A stretch of DNA of 64,000 bases. Source: Bryum argenteum. Its lineage: Eukaryota > Streptophyta > Bryopsida > Bryales > Bryaceae. A program made the position numbers and the translations under genes. Numbering within the stretch: the stretch's first letter is position 1; each line of letters opens with the position of its first letter. The stretch spans positions 1,346,727 to 1,410,726 of the forward strand of contig CM073327.1 in the NCBI GenBank assembly GCA_037043015.1. The letters run 5' to 3'. Shown here piece by piece: positions 8,824 to 19,350 of this stretch. Below the pieces are notes generated by a model that made no database searches, had not been told where the DNA came from, and saw only the letters and a program-made list of their open reading frames with translations.

Positions 8824-11503
8824 ATGCCGAAGAGGAGGGAAGTCGTCCCATGGCGACCCGGGATGCCGATCCCCCTCAAGTCGGTGAAGCCGCAGGTGCC
8901 CGAGCTCCCACTGCACCAGGCGGAGCTGAGGGAGGACCTCCTCCGGATGGGGTGCGCCGGGCTGTACGATGCCCCGTGGGATTTGGCGGATCAGGCCATC
9001 ATCGAGGAGACCATCACCCACCGCTTCCCCGAGATGTACGAGACGCACCCCCTGAGGGGGAAGACGGATAACTGGGGACCTCGCCATTGGAGGGCGACCT
9101 ACAAATTCCCGGACTCCCCGATTGGCTACATCAAGAAGAAGGGCGACGACGGGTTGAGGAACCGGTTCCGCAGGGGGCCGACAGAGAAGGACGGGTTCAA
9201 ACCGGAAGACTGCAAGGACCCCCGGGTGATGCGCCTCCTCCGGTTTCTCCTTCCCATACTCAGCCCGGATAAGCCGACCACCTGCACCGTGAAGCTGATG
9301 AAGGTCATCCTAGCAAATTACGATGGGCGGATGCAGGTCGGATGGCATCACATCATCAACGAGGTGGTGCAGCGGGAGGTGGGGAAGATCGGAAATCAGA
9401 AGGTGCCCCGCCCCTACCTCTTCTACCTCTATCAACGGCACGGCATCCTCACCGACCGGGAGATCTTCTACTGGCACGAAGCACGATCTCCCATCCGGGG
9501 ATCCGCAGGGGCCGACCTCTTCGAATCCGGGGACGAGATGGAGGAAGTCCAGGCCACTGACTGGAGGGGTCACCGGAACCAGCCACTCGACAGACCAGGG
9601 CGGTGGGACCCAGCCAAGCCGGACCCAGCACAGCACCCCGGGTGGCCGCGCAAGAAGGAGGAAGCAACCGGGTGAATCCTACCCGAGCTCACCAGACGAT
9701 GCCCTCCCCTGTTCATGCCGAATGCGAGGAGGAGGAAGAGGAAGAAGAAGAAGAGGTCGTCCCCCTCATCCGGAGGACAAGAGCCCAACAGAGGAGGGCC
9801 GAGGAGATAGCCGAGGCGGGTGGAGACCAGTCCGCAAAGGAGGACGACCAGGACGAAGACGACGAGGAAGAGGAAGAAGAGGAAGCCCCACCTCGACAAG
9901 CAAGACCATCCCGAGGGGTGAGGAGGAAGGACACGACGGGTTTTGGGAGGAGACGTTCTCCCGTCCGACTCCCTCCCCCGGTAGAACAGGGAGGCCCAGA
10001 CGAGGAGGTGGCTGCAGCGGGGGCCAATGCGGAGGTGCCTCCACCCGGAGAGGGACCCCCAGGAGGGAGAGTGCCCAACCTGAAGCGCAAGGCCAAGAAG
10101 AGGAAGAGGTCAGCGAGTCCGGTAGTACAACCGAGGGCCATCGAGGAGGAGCAGGCCCCAAGTCCGGACCCCGTACTAATGCAGGACCCGGCCCCTACTC
10201 CGGTAGAAGAACCGATCCCGGAGAGCCAGCCCAAGGTGAAGAGAAGGCTGATTATCACGGAGGAGGAAGACACTCCGGAGAGGACCACACCTCCCACCGA
10301 GTTACCGGAGCAGAGGAGCGACCCACCCTGCCACAAAGATCGATGGCGGCCCCGGAGTCGTCCCACAGGGGGGTTGTGACCCCCGGGACGGGAAACACCA
10401 CCCCAGTGCTCCCCCGTCCCTACTACCGGATACCCAGCGAGGGTATCCTCCACCCCATCCGGTTAGCCATGGAGGAGGTAGATCGGGAGAATGAACAGTT
10501 GTTCACCTCCCTGGCGCGACTCGAGCGGGTCTTCCAGACCCCCAACGTGGAGAGGTATCCGGAGTTAGCCGAGGAGATGCAGCGAGAGACAGCCCGGCTA
10601 AGGAGGGAGAAGGTAGAGCAAAGCCAAGGCCCGGCCGAAGGAGAATGCATCCGTGGGAGTTCGATGCATATCGGACCCCTCGGACACGGAGGCACATCCG
10701 GAGGTGGAAGCCCTCGGGAGGATTGTGCGAAGCGCGGAGAGGTCCGCACTCCGGAAGCCGCAGAACATCGACAGACGGTGTTGCACTCCATCCTGAAGGT
10801 GTTGCAACCGGATGCTGAGGCGCAGACGAAGGCGGCCTTCTATGATGCCCGGATTGGGATCAGCGAATCTCCCCAATCCCTGGAGTTGCTCAGGAGGCAC
10901 GCAACCGGTATCAACCGGTGCCTCAAGGAGTTCCGAACCCTCACGGGAAGGTTGCTGGGGGCCCTCCCCACGTGGGAGATGAAGGAAGCCCTTCCCGAGA
11001 AGAGGAGGTGCTCGCACCCCCGCAGGTGCCCACGGAGGGGCGGTGCCCATGGAGATCGAGGAGGTGTCCCCGCCCGTTTCGGAGGAGCAGGGAATCCCGA
11101 TTGATGGTGGCGTTCCGGAGGACAGGAGGAAGATCGAGATGATAACTCCCCTCGGGAGGTGACATCCCGAGTGAAGTAGGGCTACCCGGTCCCTCCGAGG
11201 TGGAAGAGGTGGTGGAAGGAGAGGTTAACCCCTCTCAACAACCGGATGAGAACACGGTGGACGGTATCACGGGAGAAGGGGCGGGACTCCCGAGCGGGTT
11301 GAGGAGGTAGTACCTCACCCGGAGGCCCAAGTCAACGAGGTGGGAGATCCGGGCGAACAGACCAGCGGGATGAACTCGTGGCCCCTCGGGAACAGCGGGG
11401 AGGAGCCCGTGGTCCCTCGGGAAGAAGTGGAAGTCCAACCCGTGCCCCCTCCATCGAAGTTGAAGGCACTCCGGGACGGTGGAAGAGCCGGAGGACACAG
11501 TAA
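8824..11503 (+). pseudogene. LTR-embedded ORF in solo LTR B1 (frameshifted), unknown function
   Basis: Starts MPKRREVVPWRPG. The N-terminal domain of about 220 residues contains EDLLRMGCAGLYDAPWDLA, WRATYKFPDSPIGYI, MRLLRFLLPILSPD and VGWHHIINEVVQRE. A linker follows, then two Glu/Asp runs, a basic NLS-like patch (LKRKAKKRKRS), a helical block (LAMEEVDRENEQLFTSLARLERVF, ERYPELAEEMQRETARL), a conserved VLQPDAEAQTKAAFYDARIG segment and an acidic tail ending near 11503. Reading requires frame changes near 9480-9650, 10320 and after 11000, so the copy is broken. It is in the sense direction of the LTR. The acidic and NLS-like character suggests a nuclear or nucleic-acid-associated protein, but that is inference. 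Confidence 0.6.
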
Positions 11504-12856
11504 AACCCGAGGTTTTACATCGACACTCGGGTCGATCAAAGAGGCAGATTCCCCTCCCCCGCGAGTGGAAAGGCACTCCCAGGAGGAATACCCCGCCCCC
11601 AGACCCCTCGAGCCGCCCCACGCCGCCGGAAGAAGATATTAATTAGTAATTAGTTAGGTTAGAAGTAGTTAGAAATAGTAGATGCCTTTTTGGCCACTCA
11701 CCCGGGAATCTCGGAGGCCCGGGAATTCCGGATCTGATAGGGTTTCCGGGAAATCCGGAACCCCCCTGTACTTAGCGAAGGCTCTGCGGAGCACTTCGGG
11801 TCTTCTCTGTGATTTCCACAATTGTGAGTAAAGGTTGAACTTGCGTCCCATAAACTCGTACCCTTGTTGTATTTGTTGTGAGTCTGGGGATTCCGGGGTT
11901 GTGTGCATGTAAGTAAGGTCTGGACGCTGGAGTGGGCACAGAGAGTCCCTTGCTGATTCGGTAGTCGCCATTTTAGCACTCGGTGAAGGAGTGTTGAAGG
12001 GGTAGTACGGTCAGGGAGAAGTCCGAGTGAGAGAACCCGACTAGTCTCGAGAGCGTGTTTAGTCAGTTAGTGAGAATTGCTACATCATCCGGAGTGGGCA
12101 GAGACGTCGCAGCTGGCGAGTAAAGCCGCTCTAACCGTCAACCTCCCGGACGGGATATTCGGTTGAGGGAGCTCCACCCCGGAGGTGTACGCAGCCTTGG
12201 TTATTGACAAACCCTTCCCGGATCCGTTAGTGGGGACTTCACAGGTCTAGTGGTGGGATGCCACTCACTGAACTCCGAGTGGCAAGTAAAAACCCCCCTT
12301 CTTGGATTAAGTAAGAGGAGAGAACCGGATTGTCAGCTGTGTGACCCACTGTTTGGGATGGAACCCGGAAAGTGGCAGTTGCAATAAGGGACTAACTCCA
12401 GGAGGAGTGAGGATAATAGAATGTACAAAGGTGAAACTCCGGTCACCGGAACATCCGGTAGAGAGCGAAATTCCGCGCTTTTCCAAACTAATAGGAAGGA
12501 TCCCTCCGAGGATTTACGGAGGTTAAACTAAATCACCCCTGGTTACTAGGTCCTAACCGGATGGGGTACCATTTGAGCTGAAAGGGGAAACCGAATCAAG
12601 ACCAAATAGGTCACCCCGGGGTTTTTGGGTCAAGGAAACAAAGAGGTCTAAACCACCGAGCCTCACCGACCGGTGTACTCAGGTTGGGTTGGTCGTTGTA
12701 GCGTCAAACCGGTAGCCAAACCGGTCTTTATCTTGCTTTCACACTTCACAGAATCTCCGTGGAACGTTACCCGGAAGGTGGACCATTTTGCTAGGTTGTA
12801 TAAGTAAAATTGGGCTATTTTTTGGTCTTCTCGGTTTGGTAACTCATGACACGGGG

Positions 12857-14541
12857 TAACGCTCCACTGTATTTGTCTTCAGGACTCCCCCTACCTCCCT
12901 GAGCGATCGGTACATCACTTTATGCTCCTCCATACACATTTGCAGGGTCTCCTGGATAGGGTTCAGGGGATTCTCTTCTGTAATCATGAATAGGGGAGTA
13001 GGTGTACCGGGGATGGCTCCTCTCCTTCTCTCCGGGACAGTCTCCTTCCTTGGAGCGGGGGTGCTGGACTCTCCTGCGTTAGATGGGGGTCTTGCAGGCT
13101 TCCGGGGTATGTTTATGGACTCGGGTTCGGACCCACTGCTCTCCTCAGTCGTCTCTTCCCTGGGCACCCTCTCCTGTCCTGGACCCGCGTACCCCCTCTT
13201 CGGGATGCTCCTCTTCACTTTCCCCTTGGCCAGGGGTACCACCTTCTTGGGAGGCTGAGTCTCTCCTACTCCCCTGTCTGATGCAAAGGTCACCTTCCTT
13301 CTCTTTGAAGGCTTCCTCAGCTTGGCCGAAGGGGATCCCATCCAGAGGCTTGCTGACAACTCCGGATGCACCTCCGGGGTGGTCTTCCTCTTCTTCTTTG
13401 GCTGGGGCTCTCCTTCCAGAGGATCCTCTAACTCCTTCCCCTGGTCCGGATCGTGAGGAGATCCTTCTCCTGGAGATGTTGCTCGCCGCGCAGGGTCTTC
13501 ATCATCTGAGTCATCCAGGTGAATGGGACCTCGGGATGTTGGTTGAGAGGTCTGCCTCCGCCGCCGTTGCACAGTCTGCGCAGCCGCATTGCCCCGCGTC
13601 TTGACGACGGTGCCGTGACTCCTCTCCCGAGCCACTCCTGTCTTTGGATGATGGGGAGAAGGGGTTGTACTCCCCTGTTGGAATCTCCTGTTGTACTCCT
13701 GGTGGGGTTGTGGTGGGGGCCCGGGGTGGAGTAACCGCTACCCCTTCCTTCTTCTCAGCTCCTCCGCTGTATCCCTGTTCTTCTTTGGATCACCGCCCGA
13801 TGTCCCGGCTTGTCCTGCTCCTTCCACCGGGGGAAACTCTCCTGGGAACATGGCTCGCCTCTTCTCCAAGGCCTTGGCGTATTGCGCGGCCTCATCGTCA
13901 TCCAGGCAGTGGTATGCGTCGTAGAGGTGGAATAGAAATGGCGTCAATGGGCAACCCTTGCCATTGTTTATCCTGGTCACTGCCCGGATTACGACATCCT
14001 CCAGGATGATGTGCCATCCAATTACCTGCCTCCCGCGTATGATTCCGGATAGCCTTGGCGAGTTTGTTGGCAACGCTCAAGGCTGTCCGGGTAAGTATGG
14101 GTAGGAGGAGAATCTGCAGCACCCTCTTGACTGGAATCGAGGCAATGCTCCACCTTGAATCCGTCATGCTCATGTGCGGTTTGGGAGAAGCTCCGCCGCA
14201 CTTCCTCGTCTCCCGCACCGTGATATACCCCACCTCGGATTCAAGAAAGTTGTAGGTGATCCTCCAAAGTCCCCTCTCCCGGACGTCGCCGTCCCCGCAC
14301 CATGTCCTCCTGGAATTTGGCGGTGCGCTCTCTCTGTCTGGACCTCCTTCAAAGAACGCTGGTCTCTCGCAGTTCCGGGGCGATTGTAGAATTCGATGCA
14401 GCCCATCCTCGTTAGGTCTTCCTTCACCTGCGGTACTGCGCCTTGACGGGGATCTCCGGTGCACTCCCTCTCCCGGATGACTTCGGGCAAGGGCTTCTCC
14501 TTGCGAGATTTGCCCTTAGCCGCATTCTCCTTGGGCGCCAT
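12857..14541 (-). pseudogene. LTR-embedded ORF of gypsy element 1, N-terminal half (frameshifted)
   Basis: Starts at MAPKENAAKGK. The translation is spread over three frames but aligns with the LTR ORFs at 8824 and 62599: EDLTRMGC matches EDLLRMGC, WRITYNFLESEVGYI matches WRATYKFPDSPIGYI, LLLPIL matches FLLPIL, and GKGCPLTPFLFHLY matches QKGCPLAPYIFHLY. A Ser/Pro/Arg/Glu-rich linker with basic patches follows. The sequence ends at TVERYP where the nested solo LTR is inserted and resumes at 8222. By pattern (a helical block ending in a GxPLxPxxFxLY-type segment) it may be related to the domain annotated as 'putative plant transposon protein', but I could not test this. Function unknown. Confidence 0.6.
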
Positions 14542-15038
14542 AGCTTTCTGCTCCCCGCACTTCCACCCTGACTGCTGGCAGCTCACACACTTCTCCTCAA
14601 CGCGGGTACACTCCCCTGGCGCGCAATCTCCTGGCCTACCGACACCACACCCCGCGTTCGCAAGATGACGACACCCCTGGCTGCAACACGACAAAACGCG
14701 GAGCAGCGACAGCGCGAGGGGGAAGAGAAGAAGGTGGCGCGAAACGGAGGCCGCCGTTTGAAAAGGGTTAGGTCTGACAGGCCCGGGTCGGCCCGCCGCC
14801 CATTATCCCCAACCCGCGCCCGGCCAGGATACCGGCTATCCAGGGTTACCGGACCCGGGTTGACCTTCCCAGCCGGTAACCTCAAAAATCATTTTAACCG
14901 GGGCTAAACCCTTTTATTCATTCCTATCCTTTCTAAACTAGGGAAACACAATAAAAGGTTCCCTTTTATTTCTAATGCTAATTAAAATTCAAAAATTTTA
15001 AGCTAAATGCAGAAAACCAAAGAAACAGGAGTTTGACA

Positions 15039-15540
15039 CATTTAAATCCTTTAATATATCATACGGTTCCGTACTTACAGCTACCCCAAGAGATCCTTTA
15101 ACTCTTGGTTCAGTAATTCTCAGCGTGGGTTGAACTCGATTTTTCTCTATAATTGGGTTCATACGCCTTATTTCCGGAATTATACGGGCTCTTTGAACCG
15201 GAACTTCTTCAACGGGGACAAAATGTGGTTGTCTATGTTCCCGTTCCATTTCTTCACTTGGAATTGAGTTGAGTAACGGTTGGTCTCGTTCCTTTATGAC
15301 TGGCTTAATTATCGACGGATTTTCCTTCCTCAATATCTGTTTTGGTAATATTCGCACTTCTTTTTCTTTTCTAGAGACAAGCTTTTACGCAACCTTGGGT
15401 TCTACGGATCGCTCAATTGGAATTTGGTGAAGGACGGGATCGGCATTCCGTTTTTGCCCCGTGTCTCCACCGCTTGCACGATTTCTACCAAATGAATCGG
15501 TGATTCTTGCTGGCGACGTAATTGTTCCCCGGGCGGATTT
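15039..15540 (-). pseudogene. Protease-proximal pol fragment of gypsy element 2
   Basis: The minus-strand ORF (open from about 15357) is Arg/Pro/Ile-rich and ends in VSTEPYDILKDLN, equivalent to the EYDILQDIKDQ block just before the protease in element 1. It is then interrupted by the LTR of element 1. The frame differs from gag. The protease active site itself is missing from this fragment. Confidence 0.65.
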
Positions 15541-15542
15541 GG

Positions 15543-17588
15543 TCATGGACGAGAATCCTTATTATTAAAGTTAAAAGGTGCATTGCGATCCTTCGTAAGG
15601 TGACCTTGTTGTTTACAATTAGCGCACAACGGAATATCCACCTCCACTCGATCATTCATACATTCTCGTGCGTAATGTCCGTGCTGACGGCATCGAAAAC
15701 ATTGAACGGGTTTATTTGGATTCATTCTATTCGAGAAGTTTGGGTACTCAGGTGGAATATACCGACTAGGTTTATTCCAAGTAGCCTGTGTAAATGAACC
15801 TCTTTGATTTCCTGATCCCATATTGGTATTCTGATCGTTCTGATTGAACTCATGCTGATAAGAGTTCGGAGGAAAGCCTCCGTTCCTTGCATTTTCCGCT
15901 TTCTGATGGGTATTCCAGTTTCCATTGGACGGTACTTGTCCGTTTCGACCCATACGGGGTCCTCCTTGAACCTGATTCACATCATACTGTGTATTGGGAG
16001 TCATCATGTTTGGGCGATTGCCCGTTAAATGCCAACAATCCTCAATAGGATGTCCTTCTTTTCCACAGTTTAAACACACGATTTTCATATTAGCTGGTGA
16101 TGGACAATTTGTAGCTATATGTCCTTGGCCCTTACAGTTCGTACACCAAACATTATTATTTCGAGCATTTCCCTTATTTTTCTTTTCCTTAGATATACTT
16201 GACGTTAAAGCTTGCATTTGCTTTGTCAAATTTAACAGAATGGCTTCATTTGAATTTGGTTGAGGATATGTACTATTATTCCTTTGATTCCCAGTATTAG
16301 AGGGATATTGATACGAATTTTGTGCATAATTCACCGTATTAGGTATAGGTGGAATTGCTTGCAACGGTTGCACATTCAAAACTGTATTTCTAGGATCAAC
16401 TGAATTAACGGGTGACATAATTGCCTGAGGTTGATTACCCATAGGATAAGTCCATTGAAAAACGGAATTGCCTCCGTCCGTGGGAATCATAGTATCCCCC
16501 GTTACAAGGTATTGATCATAATGGCATTCTTCCCATGCTTTAGCACGGTTTAATGTGTCAGCCAATGTAACTGGTCTCGCTTCTTTTACATACATCCGTA
16601 ATTCTGGTGGATGTAACCCCGCAACTAAAATTGATATTATAAACAGATCTGGTAAAGCATTATTGGGCCATTTCCTCATTATATCTGCTACTCTCCCAAA
16701 ATAGGCATCTACCGTTTCTCCAGGTATCATTCTACTTGATAGTAACTGAATACGGAGTCTGTCTTCGAAACCAACGGGACGGAAGTGGTCAAGGAACGCT
16801 GTCCGTAGTGCGTTCCAATTTGCAAAATAACCCGTAGGCTGTCGATTGTACCATTCAAAAGCTACATCCTTCAACGTAGCCGGAAACCATCTTAACCAGA
16901 TTTCCTCAGTGCGACCATTGTTAGTTACGCTCGCCGTTAAAAATTGAGACATATGATGGTCGGGATCAGAACCCGTTCTGCCGTTAAAAATTGGTAACGG
17001 AGCTACGTTCGTAGTTCTGTCCTGTTGGTTTCCCATCGCAATGGCAATGGGTACATTAGGCAAACCGGCTACTGCTGCTGGCTGCATATTGATTCTTGTA
17101 ATCACACTCGAGTTCGATCCAAATAAAGTCCTAACTGTGGAATTTAATAGAATTGCGCTTCCAACTCCGTCTTTCAAATCTCCTTGATTCGGTTCCTCGA
17201 CAGTTCGTATAATAGATAATTCTGACGATGTACTTTCTTGTTCAATTTTTGGGGTTTCACTCCAGATATCCCACGGGTATGGCGATACTTTTATAGTTTC
17301 TCCGTAAATTAACTCCCGCGGTATTGTCTCAAACGGTAAATAACTCCTGTAGGAGTCTCTTCTATACTCGATTGGTATTGATTGCACATATCTGCATATT
17401 CTTAAGAACGGTTTTATCCAGCTACGCCGACGGTAATAACGCTCCCTCCGTTCCTTTATTTCTTTAATCCGATTTCTGCGTTCCAACCTCGTTGCTCGAG
17501 TAACTGGTTGCGCTTCTTTTCGGCGTCGTTCCTCTTTTGACGATTCCGGCGTTTTGGCTACTGGAAATCGCTCAGCCCTTGGAAACAT
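15543..17588 (-). CDS. Gag polyprotein of gypsy element 2
   Basis: 681 residues, open throughout. The capsid domain is visible around residues 195-340 (VAFEWYNRQPTGYFANWNAL, GETVDAYFGRVADIMRKW, ELRMYVKEARPVTLADTLNRA). An Asn/Gln/Pro-rich linker and nucleocapsid knuckles CTNCKGQGHIATNC, CLNCGKEGHPIEDC and CFRCRQHGHYAREC follow. A fourth, CANCKQQGHLTKDR, has Arg in place of the last Cys and is probably dead. A basic N-terminal region (RRKEAQPVTRATRLERRNRIKE) is present. The start at 17588 is the first long-frame ATG downstream of the primer site. It would form particles and bind RNA. Confidence 0.92.
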   Translation of the reverse strand: MFPRAERFPVAKTPESSKEERRRKEAQPVTRATRLERRNRIKEIKERRERYYRRRSWIKPFLRICRYVQSIPIEYRRDSYRSYLPFETIPRELIYGETIKVSPYPWDIWSETPKIEQESTSSELSIIRTVEEPNQGDLKDGVGSAILLNSTVRTLFGSNSSVITRINMQPAAVAGLPNVPIAIAMGNQQDRTTNVAPLPIFNGRTGSDPDHHMSQFLTASVTNNGRTEEIWLRWFPATLKDVAFEWYNRQPTGYFANWNALRTAFLDHFRPVGFEDRLRIQLLSSRMIPGETVDAYFGRVADIMRKWPNNALPDLFIISILVAGLHPPELRMYVKEARPVTLADTLNRAKAWEECHYDQYLVTGDTMIPTDGGNSVFQWTYPMGNQPQAIMSPVNSVDPRNTVLNVQPLQAIPPIPNTVNYAQNSYQYPSNTGNQRNNSTYPQPNSNEAILLNLTKQMQALTSSISKEKKNKGNARNNNVWCTNCKGQGHIATNCPSPANMKIVCLNCGKEGHPIEDCWHLTGNRPNMMTPNTQYDVNQVQGGPRMGRNGQVPSNGNWNTHQKAENARNGGFPPNSYQHEFNQNDQNTNMGSGNQRGSFTQATWNKPSRYIPPEYPNFSNRMNPNKPVQCFRCRQHGHYARECMNDRVEVDIPLCANCKQQGHLTKDRNAPFNFNNKDSRP

Positions 17589-17678
17589 GATCCTCCATTC
17601 TTTACTTACTACCCTAATCTCTGGGCGTATTTAATATGCTTCAATTTCCTTTTACAACGCTTGAATTTTACACACGAA

Positions 17679-17696
17679 TCCCCGGCAGCGGCGCCA
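17679..17696 (-). other. Primer binding site, tRNA-Asp type, gypsy element 2
   Basis: Same 18-mer as in element 1 (TGGCGCCGCTGCCGGGGA on the minus strand), 4 bp inside the LTR end at 17701. Confidence 0.85.
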
Positions 17697-17700
17697 AAAA

Positions 17701-18436
17701 TGTAATAGTATATTAGCGGAATCCGATTCCACAATTAAAGTTCGAACACTGGGGATTCGTAGAATCAAGCACTCGGTTGTAAATGTCACTTGGAAAGATA
17801 GTTTTAATTGAACAACACTCAATTTCTCATCAAACATACACACATACACACACACAATGAATCCAATATCAGATTAATAGTATTTATTAATTCCTGAACT
17901 GAATTGTACACAACAATCACTGATTCACACTCCAAAATAAAGAAAATAGGGCGCTTCTTGCATCCCTAGGCCTACCATCTCTCATGGTCTGACAAAACAC
18001 AATGAACTCCAAAATGCTAGATATACCGATCCATTTGACAAACCGTTACAACTCACACCTTTTCATATCTCCTAACCCGACGGATTCCTACAGAACTGGA
18101 CGGACCTCATCCCGGTGTTTACTCATAAACTAGACTAACCCACAGTATATCAGAATGGATCTTAAGTACGGACTGTTAAAATACTGGACGGACTAGGTAT
18201 AAGACGGAGTCAGCAATACAACGGAACGGAGTTTGAAACGGACTCCTATATATGGATTTTAGAAGTAAACCCCCAACGGTTCTTCAGGAACGGACTACAG
18301 AGACGGGGTTACTCGAAACTGAGTTTCTCCGACTTAAACTTATACTACTTCAATCACATTCTAAATCCCATTCCCTTAATCATTCAAAGTAGAAATAAGA
18401 TGGTAAAAAGACAATTTTATAGACACAAAAATTACA
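17701..18436 (-). repeat. 5' LTR of gypsy element 2
   Basis: Begins TGTAAT at 17701 beside the primer site and, by the matching inverted end ATTACA, most likely ends at 18436 (736 bp). The far end is inferred from the short terminal inverted repeat only; the second LTR and target duplication are off-window. No ORF inside. Confidence 0.6.
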
Positions 18437-18906
18437 CTTTCTACACCAAACTTATGAAAGTAAAAATAAATTCCAAAGAAGAACTTTATTAAGCTAGGTA
18501 AGAACTTCTCATAATTTGGACTCAACCATACAATGGTTAATTGGGCTCTTAAGGGGTAACCTCTACAAGCTCAAGCGAGTTATATAGCCTCCAAAACCAA
18601 AATTGTAAATTTTGACCATTTTGTGCAAGTTGGGATATGATCAAATGTTTTTTACTTTTTTGGTGTATCCAACTTTAAGATCTTCAAAAAACTACATGCA
18701 CTAACACCATGTCAAATTTTAACCGTTGATTTTTACTATTTGTGAGATCTTTCGTTCGAAGTCGATATGTCAAGTTTTTGCAAAATTTGAAGCTTGCTCT
18801 TGTAAATTTGAAGGTTGCCCTTCTAAAATTGAACATGGATTTCTTGAAAATTTGAATAGTCTCATCATAAACATATTTCCAAAAAGGATCCAAAGAAGGA
18901 CTAGAG
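18437..18906. other. Intergenic AT-rich stretch
   Basis: No supported gene or element boundary between the gypsy LTR and the first MITE copy. Confidence 0.5.
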
Positions 18907-18910
18907 TTAA

Positions 18911-19346
18911 CCTTTAAACGGTCAAGGAAGCCCTAGGGGCTCTTTCCCAATATAATCCGCTTTGTAGCTCACACTACTCAACTTTTCATTTATATCTTGA
19001 TGTCAAACTGGTCACCTTCTTGTGATGCATAAAAAAAAGGATTTTTTACAATTCAAATCACAATTTGTATAAGTGATTTTGTGCTTTGAAAGGATTGTGG
19101 TTGGGGTTGTACATATCCTTGTAGGAGGTTGCAAGCTCATCATGGATTGATTCGTTCATGATGCCCTCTTTCTAATCGATTATAAAACAAATATAACCTA
19201 TTTTAGGAAAGTTATCCATATAGATCTAATTTAGAGTTTAAGGTCTTCATATTATTTTTGGAGCGCTACTTCATAAATTACGAGATCCATATTATATAAC
19301 ACAATTAAGTTTTTCTCCAAACCCTCGGGCCTATAGGAGTTAAGGG
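18911..19346 (+). mobile_element. Diverged MITE copy A (TTAA-flanked)
   Basis: Starts after TTAA (18907-18910) with CCTTTAAACGG and ends GGAGTTAAGGG before TTAA (19347-19350). The interior shares with copies B-D the stretch around TTTTGATGTCAAACTGG and GTGATTTTGTGCTTTGAAAGG. Longer (436 bp) and more diverged than the others. Confidence 0.55.
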
Positions 19347-19350
19347 TTAA

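Larger units (their letters stand above)
8228..12851 (+). mobile_element. Giant solo LTR, copy B1 (ORF-bearing gypsy LTR)
   Basis: 4624 bp beginning TGTCGAACC and ending CTCATGACA, flanked by the 5-bp duplication CGGGG (8223-8227 and 12852-12856). TG...CA ends with a 5-bp duplication and no internal primer site or gag-pol indicate a solo LTR left by LTR-LTR recombination. It lies in the LTR of element 1, in opposite orientation, splitting that LTR's own ORF at TVERYP|ELVRAM. The same family occurs at 55915-63195 on the minus strand. An ORF runs from 8824 to about 11503; the flanks 8228-8823 and 11504-12851 have no supported sense gene. Confidence 0.87.
1..15038 (-). mobile_element. Ty3/gypsy LTR retrotransposon 1 with giant LTR, 3' part outside window
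   Basis: Read on the minus strand, the order is LTR (15038 to 5514), tRNA-Asp-type primer site, gag, protease, RT-RNase H, integrase; the integrase end and 3' LTR lie left of base 1. This PR-RT-RH-IN order defines Ty3/gypsy. The element sits inside a second gypsy element, interrupting its protease-proximal coding just after a YDILKDLN motif; the 5 bp next to the LTR (15039-15043, CATTT) should be the target duplication, but its partner is off-window. The LTR is split by a solo LTR at 8228-12851. Gag-PR-RT are largely open, whereas integrase has frameshifts, so the copy is probably inactive. A Tat/Ogre/Athila-like placement is possible from primer type and LTR size but untested. Confidence 0.9.
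5514..15038 (-). repeat. 5' LTR of gypsy element 1 (giant, split by a nested solo LTR)
   Basis: The plus-strand left end TGTCGTG at 5514 is the LTR 3' end next to the primer site. The LTR 5' end, read on the minus strand, is TGTCAAACTCCTGTTTCT at 15038, closely resembling the start TGTCGAACCCTGTTCTCC of the solo LTR at 8228. Removing the nested 4624-bp insertion and its 5-bp duplication leaves about 4.9 kb, similar to the two solo LTRs of the related family. A sense ORF lies between 14541 and 6678. The stretch 5514-6677 downstream of it holds no recognised coding sequence and probably contains promoter, R and U5. The 14542-15038 part upstream of the ORF is non-coding. Confidence 0.8.
15039..18436 (-). 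mobile_element. Ty3/gypsy retrotransposon 2, truncated by element 1
   Basis: Minus-strand order: LTR (18436-17701), tRNA-Asp-type primer site, gag, start of the protease region. At 15038 the coding is cut by the LTR of element 1; the remainder of pol should lie left of the window, beyond element 1. Base composition is clearly more AT-rich than element 1, consistent with a different lineage or origin. Confidence 0.85.

Noticed and set aside
9713-10453. 246-residue Ser/Gly-rich ORF on the minus strand
   Set aside because: Shadow of the acidic, GC-rich LTR ORF on the other strand; poly-Ser arises opposite poly-Glu codons.
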